From Mycobacterium lehmannii (lineage in GTDB: Bacteria; Actinomycetota; Actinomycetes; Mycobacteriales; Mycobacteriaceae): a stretch of 38,654 nt of DNA. The stretch lies in assembly GCF_002245535.1 (NCBI RefSeq), contig NZ_NKCN01000034.1:1-38654 (forward strand). Direction: 5' to 3'. Every line of letters starts with the position of its first letter. Position 1 is the first letter of the stretch. This document shows, in pieces, positions 25,694-33,017 of this stretch. The notes under the pieces were generated by a model. The model saw only the letters and a list, made by a program, of their open reading frames with translations. It searched no databases and was not told the origin of the DNA. The position numbers and the translations under genes are program-made.

Positions 25694-27342
25694 ATGCGCT
25701 CCGGAGCGGAGACGCCGAGGATGCCAAGACCGTTCGCGATCACCTGACGGGTGGCTGCGCAGAGCGCCAGGCGCGCACCGTGCAGATCGTTGGGTGCCTC
25801 GTCGCCCTGCGGCAGCACACGGCAGGAGTCGTAGAACCGGTGGTAGTCGCCGGCCAAATCCTCGAGATATCGCGACACACGGTGCGGTTCTCGCAGCGCG
25901 GCAGCCGTTTTGAGCACCCGCGGAAATTCGCCGATGTTGCGGATCAGCGTGCCTTCCTTATCGTGGTTGAGCAGTTTCAGGTTCTCGGTGCTGGGAACGA
26001 CACCCAGCTCGGCGGCGTTGCGGGCCAGCGCCGACATCCGCGCGTGCGCGTATTGCACGTAGTAGACCGGGTTTTCGTTGGACGCTGACGACCACAGCTC
26101 TAGGTCGATGTCGATCGGGCTGTCGACCGAGGATCGGATCAGCGAATAGCGGGCGGCGTCGACGCCGATCGCCTCGACCAGGTCGTCGAGCGTGATCACC
26201 GTGCCGGCCCGCTTGCTCATCCGGACCGGCTGGCCCTCGCGCACCAGATTGACCATCTGCCCGATCAACACCTCGACCGTGGTCGGGTCCTCGCCCAGCG
26301 CGGCGGCCACCGCTTTGAGTCGGGCGATGTAACCGTGGTGGTCGGCGCCGAGCATGTAGATGCACAGGTCGAATCCGCGCTGGCGCTTGTCCAGGTAGTA
26401 GGCGATGTCGGCGGCGACATAGGCAGGCGCACCGTCGCTCTTGATGACGACGCGGTCTTTGTCGTCGCCGTAATCGGTGGTGCGCAACCAGGTTGCGCCG
26501 TCCTTCTCGTAGATGCTGCCCGCCTCGCGCAGGCGGGCGATGGCCTGCTCGACCCGTCCGGACGTGTGCATCGAGTCTTCGTGGGTGTAGACGTCGAAGT
26601 CGGTGCCGAAGTCATGCAAGGACTGCTTGATGTGGGCGAACATCAGGTCCACGCCGATTGCGCGGAAGGTCTCGCACATCTCGTCCTCGGGCAGGCCCAG
26701 CGCGTCTGGTTCCTTGGCGAGCACCTGTGCCGCGATGTCCTTGATGTAGTCGCCCGCGTAGCCGTCCTCGGGCGTCGGTTCGCCCTTGGCCGCAGCGATC
26801 AGGGAGCTGGTGAACCGGTCGATCTGGGCGCCGTGGTCGTTGAAGTAGTACTCGCGGGTCACCGCGGCGCCCTGGGTCGACAGCAGCCGGCCGAGAGCGT
26901 CGCCGACGGCTGCCCAGCGGGTGCCGCCGATGTGGATCGGCCCGGTGGGGTTGGCGGAGACGAACTCGAGGTTGATGTTGCGTCCTGCGAGTGTCTCGGA
27001 GTGACCGTAGGTGGCGCCGGCCGTCAGGACGTTGGTGACGATGACGTTCTGCGCCGACGCCTTGAGGCGCAGGTTCACGAAGCCGGGGCCGGCGACGTCC
27101 GCGGCGGAAATCCCGGCGGTGTCGGCCAGGGCCGCGGCAAGCCACCCGGCGAGTTCCCGCGGGTTGGCGCCGACCTTCTTGCCCAGTTGAAGGGCCAGGT
27201 TGGTGGCATAGTCGCCGTGCTCGGGATTGCGCGGGCGTTCGACGGTGACGGTCTCCGGCAGCGCCGACGCGTCGAGCCCATGCTGGGCCAGCACCGCGGC
27301 AGCGGTGGACTTGAGCAGGTCGGCCAGGTCGGCGGGGGTCAC
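25690..27342 (-). CDS. argS: arginyl-tRNA synthetase
   Basis: This 550-residue class I synthetase has its HIGH-type motif in SANPTGPIHIGGTRW and the KMSK-type motif as VRMSKRAGT. The N-terminal Add1 domain and the C-terminal DALR anticodon-binding domain (from about residue 430, NPVYYVQYAHARMSALARNA) are visible. The GTG start at 27342 is supported by the MTPADLADLL start and a nearby -10 box. It is divergent from a tRNA-Arg gene and begins an operon of amino-acid genes. Confidence 0.97.
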   Translation of the reverse strand: MTPADLADLLKSTAAAVLAQHGLDASALPETVTVERPRNPEHGDYATNLALQLGKKVGANPRELAGWLAAALADTAGISAADVAGPGFVNLRLKASAQNVIVTNVLTAGATYGHSETLAGRNINLEFVSANPTGPIHIGGTRWAAVGDALGRLLSTQGAAVTREYYFNDHGAQIDRFTSSLIAAAKGEPTPEDGYAGDYIKDIAAQVLAKEPDALGLPEDEMCETFRAIGVDLMFAHIKQSLHDFGTDFDVYTHEDSMHTSGRVEQAIARLREAGSIYEKDGATWLRTTDYGDDKDRVVIKSDGAPAYVAADIAYYLDKRQRGFDLCIYMLGADHHGYIARLKAVAAALGEDPTTVEVLIGQMVNLVREGQPVRMSKRAGTVITLDDLVEAIGVDAARYSLIRSSVDSPIDIDLELWSSASNENPVYYVQYAHARMSALARNAAELGVVPSTENLKLLNHDKEGTLIRNIGEFPRVLKTAAALREPHRVSRYLEDLAGDYHRFYDSCRVLPQGDEAPNDLHGARLALCAATRQVIANGLGILGVSAPERM

Positions 27343-27350
27343 GGGGGTCC

Positions 27351-27356
27351 ATCCTA
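27351..27356 (-). promoter_or_regulatory. argS -10 box, near-leaderless
   Basis: TAGGAT on the minus strand ends eight bases before the argS GTG. This points to a transcript starting at or within a base or two of the start codon. Confidence 0.4.
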
Positions 27357-27406
27357 TGGTCTCGGGTGGTCAGGCCCCGAATCCGTTTCCGATGAGCTGA
27401 ATGCGT

Positions 27407-27412
27407 TAGGCT
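27407..27412 (+). promoter_or_regulatory. candidate -10 box of tRNA-Arg
   Basis: TAGGCT lies 30 bases before the mature tRNA 5' end. The -35 region is not convincing. Confidence 0.3.
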
Positions 27413-27442
27413 GTGCAGGCCCATCGGCGCTATTTCTCACGC

Positions 27443-27518
27443 GCCCCCGTAGCTCAGGGGATAGAGCGTCTGCCTCCGGAGCAGAAGGCCGCAGGTTCGA
27501 ATCCTGCCGGGGGCACCA
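27443..27518 (+). tRNA. tRNA-Arg (anticodon CCG)
   Basis: A full cloverleaf can be folded by hand. The acceptor stem pairs GCCCCCG with CGGGGGC, and the D arm is GCTCAGGGGATAGAGC. The anticodon stem TCTGC/GCAGA carries loop CTCCGGA with anticodon CCG at 27476-27478 (tRNA position 34-36). The T arm is GCAGG-TTCGAAT-CCTGC. The CCA end is encoded (27516-27518). It reads CGG arginine codons and stands divergent to argS. The cytochrome P450 gene ends 26 bases beyond it. Confidence 0.97.
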
Positions 27519-27544
27519 CTCCGCGAACAAACTGGTGCGACGGT

Positions 27545-28753
27545 TTACTCGCAGGCCAATTCGAGTCGCTCGAGGCGGCGCACGAGGAGGCTCGGCAGCC
27601 ACCGCCCAATCTCAGCTACCTCGATCTTCGACGTCCGTTCAAGGAGTTGACCGAGCACGATCCGGGCCTCCAATCGAGCGAGCGCCGCCCCGACGCAGAA
27701 GTGCGCGCCCTTGCCGAATGCGATGTGGTTCTTCCCGGTCGGCCGGTCGAGTCGGAATTCGTCGGGATCGTCGAAGTGCGAAGGATCGCGGTTGGCCGCG
27801 CCCCATAACAGTAGAAGGCGCGAATCCGCAGGAAGCTCGACACCACACAGGGTGGTGTCGTGGACGACGTGACGATAATGGCCCCGAAACGGCGGCTCGT
27901 ATCTCAATACCTCTTCAAGAAACGCACCCAGCAACTCCGGGTGATCGCGCACCTGCTCTTGGATATCTGGACGAGTCGCCAAAACCCAGGCCGCGGAACC
28001 GATTAACGATGCCGTGGATTCGCCTCCCGCGCTGAACAAGATGATCATCATCGCCTGCGCGGTCAGCTCTTCCAGCTCACCCGATGCACACGCGATGGCC
28101 AGGTCGCCGAGCAAGTTGTCCTGCGGGTCGGCGGCAGCCTGTCGAAATTGATCGGTGATGTATCCCGCGAGTTCCATCACCGCGACGCCAGCAGCGGCGA
28201 GTTGATCTTGGCTGACAAGCCCTTCCACCACCTGGGTCGCCGAATATCCCCATCGCACGAGGTTGTCGATGTCGGCGTCCGGGACACCGATGATGCGACC
28301 CACGATCATCATTGGCAGTCGATTCGCCATGGCGCTCATCCATTCGATGCGCCCATCTCGCACGTTGGCATTCCAGAGCAGCTCGGCCGTTTCAGCGATG
28401 AACGGTTCGAAGGCAGCGATACGTTTGGCCGCCAGCTGCGGCAGCAACGCTTTCCTGTGCACCGCGTGCGCGGGCTCGTCGGCGGTGGCCAACACATGGC
28501 TCTTGCCGCCTAATCCCTCCATCTCGAAGGTGCCGACCTCGCCACCAGGCTGATACGTCATCGTCGCGGTCAAATTCGAGGAGAAGTCCTCGGGTCGAGC
28601 GATGGCGTCGTTGACGGCGTCCCAACTGCACACCGCGTAGAACCCAGAATCGCCGATCCGATGCACCGGCGCCGTGGACAACATCCGTCGGTAGAGAGCG
28701 TAGGGGTCCTGTAGCCACTCATCGTCGAACAACTCGATGCCAAGCCGCGTCAT
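27545..28753 (-). CDS. cytochrome P450
   Basis: This 402-residue P450 has the heme-binding signature FGKGAHFCVG with ligand Cys353. The I-helix motif is AGGEST (242-247), and the K-helix ExxR is EEVLR (Glu281-Arg284). It should be a soluble bacterial monooxygenase; the CYP family and substrate cannot be told by eye. No ferredoxin or reductase gene is adjacent, so redox partners must be encoded elsewhere. The ATG at 28753 (MTRLGIELFDD) is chosen over an upstream in-frame start because the added residues do not look P450-like. It is divergent from a TetR gene with a perfect inverted repeat between them. The base composition is lower in GC than the flanking core genes. Confidence 0.93.
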   Translation of the reverse strand: MTRLGIELFDDEWLQDPYALYRRMLSTAPVHRIGDSGFYAVCSWDAVNDAIARPEDFSSNLTATMTYQPGGEVGTFEMEGLGGKSHVLATADEPAHAVHRKALLPQLAAKRIAAFEPFIAETAELLWNANVRDGRIEWMSAMANRLPMMIVGRIIGVPDADIDNLVRWGYSATQVVEGLVSQDQLAAAGVAVMELAGYITDQFRQAAADPQDNLLGDLAIACASGELEELTAQAMMIILFSAGGESTASLIGSAAWVLATRPDIQEQVRDHPELLGAFLEEVLRYEPPFRGHYRHVVHDTTLCGVELPADSRLLLLWGAANRDPSHFDDPDEFRLDRPTGKNHIAFGKGAHFCVGAALARLEARIVLGQLLERTSKIEVAEIGRWLPSLLVRRLERLELACE

Positions 28754-28889
28754 TGCTCCACGCTGATCGGAGTCGTCTGCGCACGTCAACCGTCTTCGCA
28801 CAAGTTGAAATCCCCGCTCGGCCGGCCGGCCGGCATCCGTCGCACGCTGCACTCCGTACCTGCACCAACTCTGAGATTAACCGCCTATT

Positions 28890-28909
28890 TCGTCTCAATC
28901 TTGAGACGA
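28890..28909. promoter_or_regulatory. inverted repeat, probable TetR operator of the P450 pair
   Basis: TCGTCTCA (28890-28897) and TGAGACGA (28902-28909) form a perfect eight-base inverted repeat around four bases. It lies 31 bases before the regulator GTG in the 187-base divergent gap. The remaining gap toward the P450 has no gene. Confidence 0.68.
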
Positions 28910-28940
28910 TTGACTTTCTGCATTCGAGAGGAAGATCATC

Positions 28941-29486
28941 GTGGCCCGAGACGATTGGCTCCTTGGAGGCGAGCGCCGTACGGCAGCGGCAGACCGCATC
29001 TATGCCGCGGCGACCGACCTCGTCTTGCGGGATGGCCTAGACGCCCTCGACATGGATGTCTTGGCCGTGCGAGTGCACTGTTCACGGGCGACCATCTACC
29101 GCTACGCCGGAGGCAAAGCGCAGATCCGCGACGCCGTTCTAATCCGCCTGGCGGCCCATATCGTCGACTCGGTGCGACGCGCCGTGAACAACTTGAGTGG
29201 CGCGGAGCGAGTGGTAACGGCAATAACAGTCGCCCTCGAACACATGCGATCAGACCCGATGCGCCAGATGATGGTCGGGTTGAGCGCCGGTGGTGATCTG
29301 ACAGGGCTCCCTTCCTCGCCGGTGCTGGGCCGTCTCGCCGCGGACCTCGCCGGTATCACGCACGACGACCCCCAGGCAGCTCAATGGATCGTCCGCGTCG
29401 TCATGTCGCTGGCGGTCTGGCCGATCGGCGACACCGAGGTGGAACGCCAGATGGTGGAGCGCTTCGTCGCACCAGCATTCAACTGA
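28941..29486 (+). CDS. TetR-like transcriptional regulator
   Basis: This 181-residue protein has an N-terminal helix-turn-helix of TetR type (RIYAAATDLVLRDGLDALDMDVLAVRVHCSRATIYRYAGGKAQIRDAVL, about residues 19-67) followed by a helical effector domain. GAGAGGAAG lies before the GTG start at 28941. It is divergent from the P450 gene, whose expression it probably controls through the operator between them. Confidence 0.87.
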   Translation: MARDDWLLGGERRTAAADRIYAAATDLVLRDGLDALDMDVLAVRVHCSRATIYRYAGGKAQIRDAVLIRLAAHIVDSVRRAVNNLSGAERVVTAITVALEHMRSDPMRQMMVGLSAGGDLTGLPSSPVLGRLAADLAGITHDDPQAAQWIVRVVMSLAVWPIGDTEVERQMVERFVAPAFN

Positions 29487-29499
29487 CGAGTCCGGACCA

Positions 29500-29847
29500 C
29501 CGGAAGTGCGCCCGTTCCCGATCGTCGTCGGCCCACTTGGGTTCCCCGCGCCGGTGATGACGTTGAGCCGCGGACGTGTCCGTCGTCCCGAGTCCTCGGC
29601 CGGAGGAATGTTCAGATTTTCCGCGACATCTGCCACCGCGGCGGTGGCGTTCGATACGCCCGGTGCCGGGGCGGCGAGCAGGTTGCTCGGAAGGGCTGGG
29701 GCCGGTGGCGGCGACGCAGGTGCCGCAGGCGGAAGCGGCTTGCTCACCTCTTCGACCGGCTGTGACGCCTGCGCCAACAGCTCGTTCAACGCGACCATCT
29801 GCTGCGCCAACTCATTTGCGGCGCAGGGAGGATTATCGGCCGAACGG
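29500..29847 (-). pseudogene. remnant of a secreted-type Pro/Ala-rich protein gene
   Basis: The only stretch over 300 bases without an intact gene among the accessory genes. On the minus strand, starting right after the SDR stop, one frame reads like real protein: DNPPCAANELAQQMVALNEL, then a Pro/Ala-rich linker (PLPPAAPASPPPAPALPSN), then GRRTRPRLNVITGAGNPSG and TTIGNGRTSGG. It resembles the mature part of an exported mycobacterial protein, but no start codon with a signal peptide precedes it, and no stop occurs before the frame enters the antisense of the TetR gene. I read it as a fragment with both ends lost. A short gene from the ATG at 29798 is an alternative, with low support. Confidence 0.45.
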
Positions 29848-29848
29848 T

Positions 29849-30739
29849 TCAGATCGGCAGGCTCGTGCCGGTTTCCTTCTCGGCGAACTCCCAGAGCCTT
29901 CTGGCGTCGTCGTAATCGCATGCGACGGCGCCGCGGCCGCTCAACGTCGGCGCACCCTTCAAGCCGTACCTGCTGTCGATGCCGACATAACTGCCGGGAG
30001 GAATCGGCTCGGTGATGCAGTACAGCGTGGGCGCCGCGCCCGCGTCGAGATCGTTGGCGAGCACCCGCGCCGCCACCTTCACCACGGCGTGAAACGCTGC
30101 CATCGCGGGCTTTTCCGAGACGTTCGACAGATTGGACGCAACCCAGCCGGGGTGGGTCAGGAAGCTGGTGATCGGCGAGCCCGCCTCGCGCAACCGACGA
30201 TCGAGTTCGAGTCCCCACAGCATCACGGCCAGCTTCGAGCGGGCGTACGCCGGGAACGCCGACCATTTGCTGGAGCGCAGATGCGGGTCGGCGAGGTCGA
30301 TGCTGGCCGACTTGTGAGCATCGGAGCCCACGTTGATGATCTTCGACCGCACGCGCTCGAAGAGCAGGTTGGTCAACGCGAACGGTCCGAGGAAGTTGGT
30401 GCCGAGTGTGGTTTCGAACCCGTCCACGGTTTCGCCTCGGTTCTGCGCGACGAGGCCCGCGTTGTTGATGAGGATGTCGACGTCGCCGTCGAGCAGGCCG
30501 GGGAAGGCGTGCACCGACGACTGGTCGGCCAGGTCGAGTTTGACCACCGTCGTGTCGCCGCCCATCTCGGCGGCCCGTTGTGCACCCAACTCGAGGTTGC
30601 GCACCGCGAGGATCACATGTGCGCCGGCGCCGACCAGCGCCCGTGCCGTCGCCAGGCCGACGCCGTTGGTGGCCCCCGTGACGATGATCCGCTTTCCGCT
30701 CAGATTGCCGAGCCGGCTCGGCGACCAATTCGTAGCCAC
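29849..30739 (-). CDS. short-chain dehydrogenase/reductase
   Basis: This 296-residue SDR has the NAD(P)-binding motif TGATNGVG (21-28), NNAG (92-95), the catalytic Ser139 region INVGSD and YARSK (Tyr165, Lys169). It looks most like the retinol dehydrogenase/light-dependent protochlorophyllide reductase-like SDRs common in mycobacteria. The substrate is unknown. The gene stands alone on this strand; its 3' end borders the gene remnant. Confidence 0.9.
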   Translation of the reverse strand: MATNWSPSRLGNLSGKRIIVTGATNGVGLATARALVGAGAHVILAVRNLELGAQRAAEMGGDTTVVKLDLADQSSVHAFPGLLDGDVDILINNAGLVAQNRGETVDGFETTLGTNFLGPFALTNLLFERVRSKIINVGSDAHKSASIDLADPHLRSSKWSAFPAYARSKLAVMLWGLELDRRLREAGSPITSFLTHPGWVASNLSNVSEKPAMAAFHAVVKVAARVLANDLDAGAAPTLYCITEPIPPGSYVGIDSRYGLKGAPTLSGRGAVACDYDDARRLWEFAEKETGTSLPI

Positions 30740-30813
30740 CGCATGAGGTTAGCGACGGCCCCTACGCGCGTGATCGTTGACACCACACATCGGTGCTGGT
30801 TGTCTACTCGCCG

Positions 30814-31257
30814 ATGAGCAACTCCGCGCGCGAGATCGAAAATCTCGTCTACGCCTACGCCGATCGGATCGACGCCGGCGATTTCGACGGTGTCGGCGCA
30901 CTGTTCACGCACGGCCGGATCCACGGCGTCGAGAACGGGCCGCCGGACACGGTTTTCGAGGGCGCGACCCGGGTGCGGCAGATGTTCGAGATGGCGGTGC
31001 GCCTCTACGACGACGGCACTCCCAAGACCAAGCACCTCACTACCAACGTGGCGGTTCGCGTCGACGAAGACGCCGGGACGGGCCACGGCAGCGCCTACTA
31101 CTGCGTCACGCAGTCCACACCCGAACTACCCCTGCAGGTCATCGTGACCGGCCGTTACCGCGACACTTTCCACCGCGTCGACGGCACCTGGTGGTTCGAA
31201 AGTCGCACCATGTTCATCGACCAGGTCGGCGACACCAGCCACCACCTGAAGTTCTAG
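30814..31257 (+). CDS. SnoaL-like (NTF2-fold) protein
   Basis: This 147-residue protein has the single-domain NTF2/SnoaL fold: SAREIENLVYAYADRIDAGDFDGVGALFTHGRI at the start and VIVTGRYRDTFHRVDGTWWFESRTMFIDQVGD near the end. Such proteins are small isomerases, hydratases or binding proteins; the reaction is unknown. The ATG at 30814 was chosen because homologous sequence begins with SNSAREIENL. A GTG at 30793 would add seven residues. It ends 16 bases from the convergent His/Pro-rich gene. Confidence 0.8.
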   Translation: MSNSAREIENLVYAYADRIDAGDFDGVGALFTHGRIHGVENGPPDTVFEGATRVRQMFEMAVRLYDDGTPKTKHLTTNVAVRVDEDAGTGHGSAYYCVTQSTPELPLQVIVTGRYRDTFHRVDGTWWFESRTMFIDQVGDTSHHLKF

Positions 31258-31273
31258 GCGGGGGCGCCCCGGG

Positions 31274-31534
31274 TTACCTCCACCACTTCCAGGGCTTGTC
31301 CCAGTGTCCTGGCGGCGGCACGCCGGGGATGTGGGCGATATGCCCCGGTGGCACCTTCGGGACATGGACATGCACTGGCGGCGGTCCCGGAATGTGGACA
31401 TGGCCGGGTCCTGGCGGATCCCAGCGCCAGTCGTCGGCGGCGGCCTGGCTCGCCCCGAGGCCGGCAGAGGCGACTCCCAGCGCACCGGCCAACACGGCTC
31501 CGGCCGCAAACCTCTTGAATCCTGTCATCGTCAT
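31274..31534 (-). CDS. small secreted His/Pro-rich protein
   Basis: This 86-residue preprotein starts with MTMTGFKRFAAGAVLAGALG and has a clear Sec signal ending at about ASQAAA. The mature part of about 53 residues is almost entirely Pro, Gly, His and Trp. It has the repeated pattern GHVHIPGPPP, VHVHVPKVPP, GHIAHIPGVPP and ends in DKPWKWWR. Seven His residues in pairs suggest binding of metal or another ligand at the cell surface, but this is inference. AAAGGA lies seven bases before the ATG at 31534. An upstream ATG at 31579 is less likely. I do not recognise the family. Confidence 0.75.
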   Translation of the reverse strand: MTMTGFKRFAAGAVLAGALGVASAGLGASQAAADDWRWDPPGPGHVHIPGPPPVHVHVPKVPPGHIAHIPGVPPPGHWDKPWKWWR

Positions 31535-31572
31535 CGTGATTTCCTTTCGGCGATCTGCCCCCGCCGCTGCTA

Positions 31573-31595
31573 TGGACACTCGGTATTGCTGTCCA
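31573..31595. promoter_or_regulatory. inverted repeat upstream of the His/Pro-rich gene
   Basis: TGGACA (31573-31578) and TGTCCA (31590-31595) form a perfect six-base inverted repeat about 40 bases before the start codon. TTGGAC on the minus strand could be part of a -35 box. The site could bind a regulator or form a hairpin. Confidence 0.35.
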
Positions 31596-31666
31596 ACACG
31601 ACGCGACCCTCACGACTTCCCCGACGGCTCCATATGCCACTCCGGTGGGTACGACCGCCAACCGCC

Positions 31667-32563
31667 CTACGGCTTGAATTCGTTGACGACGTCGGCAATT
31701 TTGCGCACCTGGTCGACGTCCGAACTCGTTGGGATCAGATGAATTTCGTCGGTGCCGATGTCCTCGAACCGACGCAAGACGTCGAGCAGTTCCCGTTCAG
31801 TGCCCGCCCAACCGGTCATGGGCGCCATCGCATCGACCACGTCGGCGGGAATCCAGTTCATATAGCGCCGCAGATGGCGATGCACCTGCTCGCGCGGTTG
31901 GTCGCCCTCGCCGATCGCGAACCAGAACGACGTCGCAAGGTGCGGTGCGGGCTTGCCGGCCTCGGCCCAGGCGCCGCGCGCGACGTCGAACAGTTCGTTC
32001 TGCCGGTCGACATCGAGATCGAGCGTCGTGCCTGCCAGCCCATCCGCCCATGAAGCCGCGCTGCGCACCGTCTTCGGCCCGATCGTGCCGACCAACAGTC
32101 GAGGCCCGCCGGATTGCACCGGCGTCGGCCCGACCGGGAGGACGGATTCGGTGACCTTCTCCCCCGCCCAGACCCTCCGCATCACCGCGACGCGATCGGC
32201 CATCCCCCGCATGGTCTGGCTTGCCGGTTCGGCACCGACCGCGCGGTAGTCCTCTTCCCTGCCGCCCACACCGAAACCGACCGTCAACCGTCCACCGCAG
32301 AGCATGTCGCCGGTGGCCAGCGCTTTGGCCAGCATCACGGGGTCGTGCAGTTGCGGGACCACGACGGTGGTCACCAGACGGACCCGATCGGTCCACGCGG
32401 CGACCGCGCCGAGCAGCGTCAGCGAGTGCGGGTTGTCGAACGCGATGCGCTCGCCCCAGCACAGCGACGAGAAGGGTCCGCCGTCGATCACCCGAGCCCA
32501 CGTCTGGAGTGTCTCGGCATCAAGGTCGGCTTCCATGACAGGCAGCGTCATCCCGATTTGCAC
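31667..32563 (-). CDS. LLM-class (F420-dependent type) oxidoreductase
   Basis: This 298-residue protein is a TIM-barrel luciferase-like oxidoreductase. Features are MTLPVMEADLD at the start, RVRLVTTVVVPQLHDPVMLAKALATGDMLCGGRLTVGFGVGGREEDYRAVG in the middle, and GPKTVRSAASWADGLAG. Such proteins in mycobacteria usually use F420, but FMN cannot be excluded. The substrate is unknown. The GTG at 32563 (VQIGMTLPV) is chosen; the ATG five residues later at MTLP is an alternative. It is divergent from a VOC-family gene with only 36 bases between them. Confidence 0.85.
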   Translation of the reverse strand: MQIGMTLPVMEADLDAETLQTWARVIDGGPFSSLCWGERIAFDNPHSLTLLGAVAAWTDRVRLVTTVVVPQLHDPVMLAKALATGDMLCGGRLTVGFGVGGREEDYRAVGAEPASQTMRGMADRVAVMRRVWAGEKVTESVLPVGPTPVQSGGPRLLVGTIGPKTVRSAASWADGLAGTTLDLDVDRQNELFDVARGAWAEAGKPAPHLATSFWFAIGEGDQPREQVHRHLRRYMNWIPADVVDAMAPMTGWAGTERELLDVLRRFEDIGTDEIHLIPTSSDVDQVRKIADVVNEFKP

Positions 32564-32599
32564 GACGGTGATTCTGGCACGGCTGGCAGCATGAGGGTC

Positions 32600-33013
32600 A
32601 TGGCGATCACCACCGCGTCCATCGCGCACCTCCGGCTGACGGTCACCGACATCGAACGGTCCCGGGAGTTCTACGAGTCGGTGTTCGGCTGGCGGGTGTT
32701 CATCGAGCTACCGGAGGGCGCCGACGCGGCGACCCGTGAGGCGTTGGGCTTTCTGTACGGCGGCGTCATCTACGACCTCGGTGGTGTCCTGGTGGCACTG
32801 CGGCCCGTGGGCGACGATCGCTTCGACGAGAACCGCACGGGCCTCGACCACGTCGCGTTCCGCCTGACCAGCAAGGACGAACTCGATTCCGCGGAGGCCC
32901 ATCTCGACAAACTCTGCATCGCCCATGAACCGATCAAGGACATCGGCCCGATGTACATCCTCGAGTTCCGCGATCCGGACAACATCGCGCTGGAGTTGAG
33001 CGCCCCGAAGTGA
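32600..33013 (+). CDS. VOC-family (glyoxalase-like) protein
   Basis: This 137-residue protein of the vicinal-oxygen-chelate fold has two beta-alpha-beta-beta-beta modules. SIAHLRLTVTDIERSREFYESVFGW is at the start and GLDHVAFRL...YILEFRDPDNIALEL in the second half. The metal-ligand positions His and Glu (DHVAF, ALEL) are present. The reaction is unknown (glyoxalase, dioxygenase and isomerase members exist). The ATG at 32600 is chosen; an ATG at 32591 adds three residues. It is divergent from the LLM oxidoreductase. Confidence 0.83.
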   Translation: MAITTASIAHLRLTVTDIERSREFYESVFGWRVFIELPEGADAATREALGFLYGGVIYDLGGVLVALRPVGDDRFDENRTGLDHVAFRLTSKDELDSAEAHLDKLCIAHEPIKDIGPMYILEFRDPDNIALELSAPK

Positions 33014-33017
33014 TCCG

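Noticed and set aside
27354..27602. A minus-strand frame across tRNA-Arg containing CPRQDSNLRPSAPEADALSPELRG
   Set aside because: This is the well-known false protein produced by translating the antisense of a tRNA gene.
26335..28035. A long plus-strand frame running through argS, the tRNA and the P450 gene
   Set aside because: It crosses three real features, including a tRNA, and has no homology that I can recognise.
27519..29848. A search for a duplicated tRNA 3' end that would mark an integrated element
   Set aside because: No second copy of the tRNA-Arg T-arm or acceptor sequence was seen, and there is no integrase gene; an integrative element is therefore not called.
31258..31273. A ten-base palindrome GGGGCGCCCC between two converging genes
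   Set aside because: It lacks a loop and a T-run, and such palindromes are frequent by chance in this composition; it is not called as a terminator.
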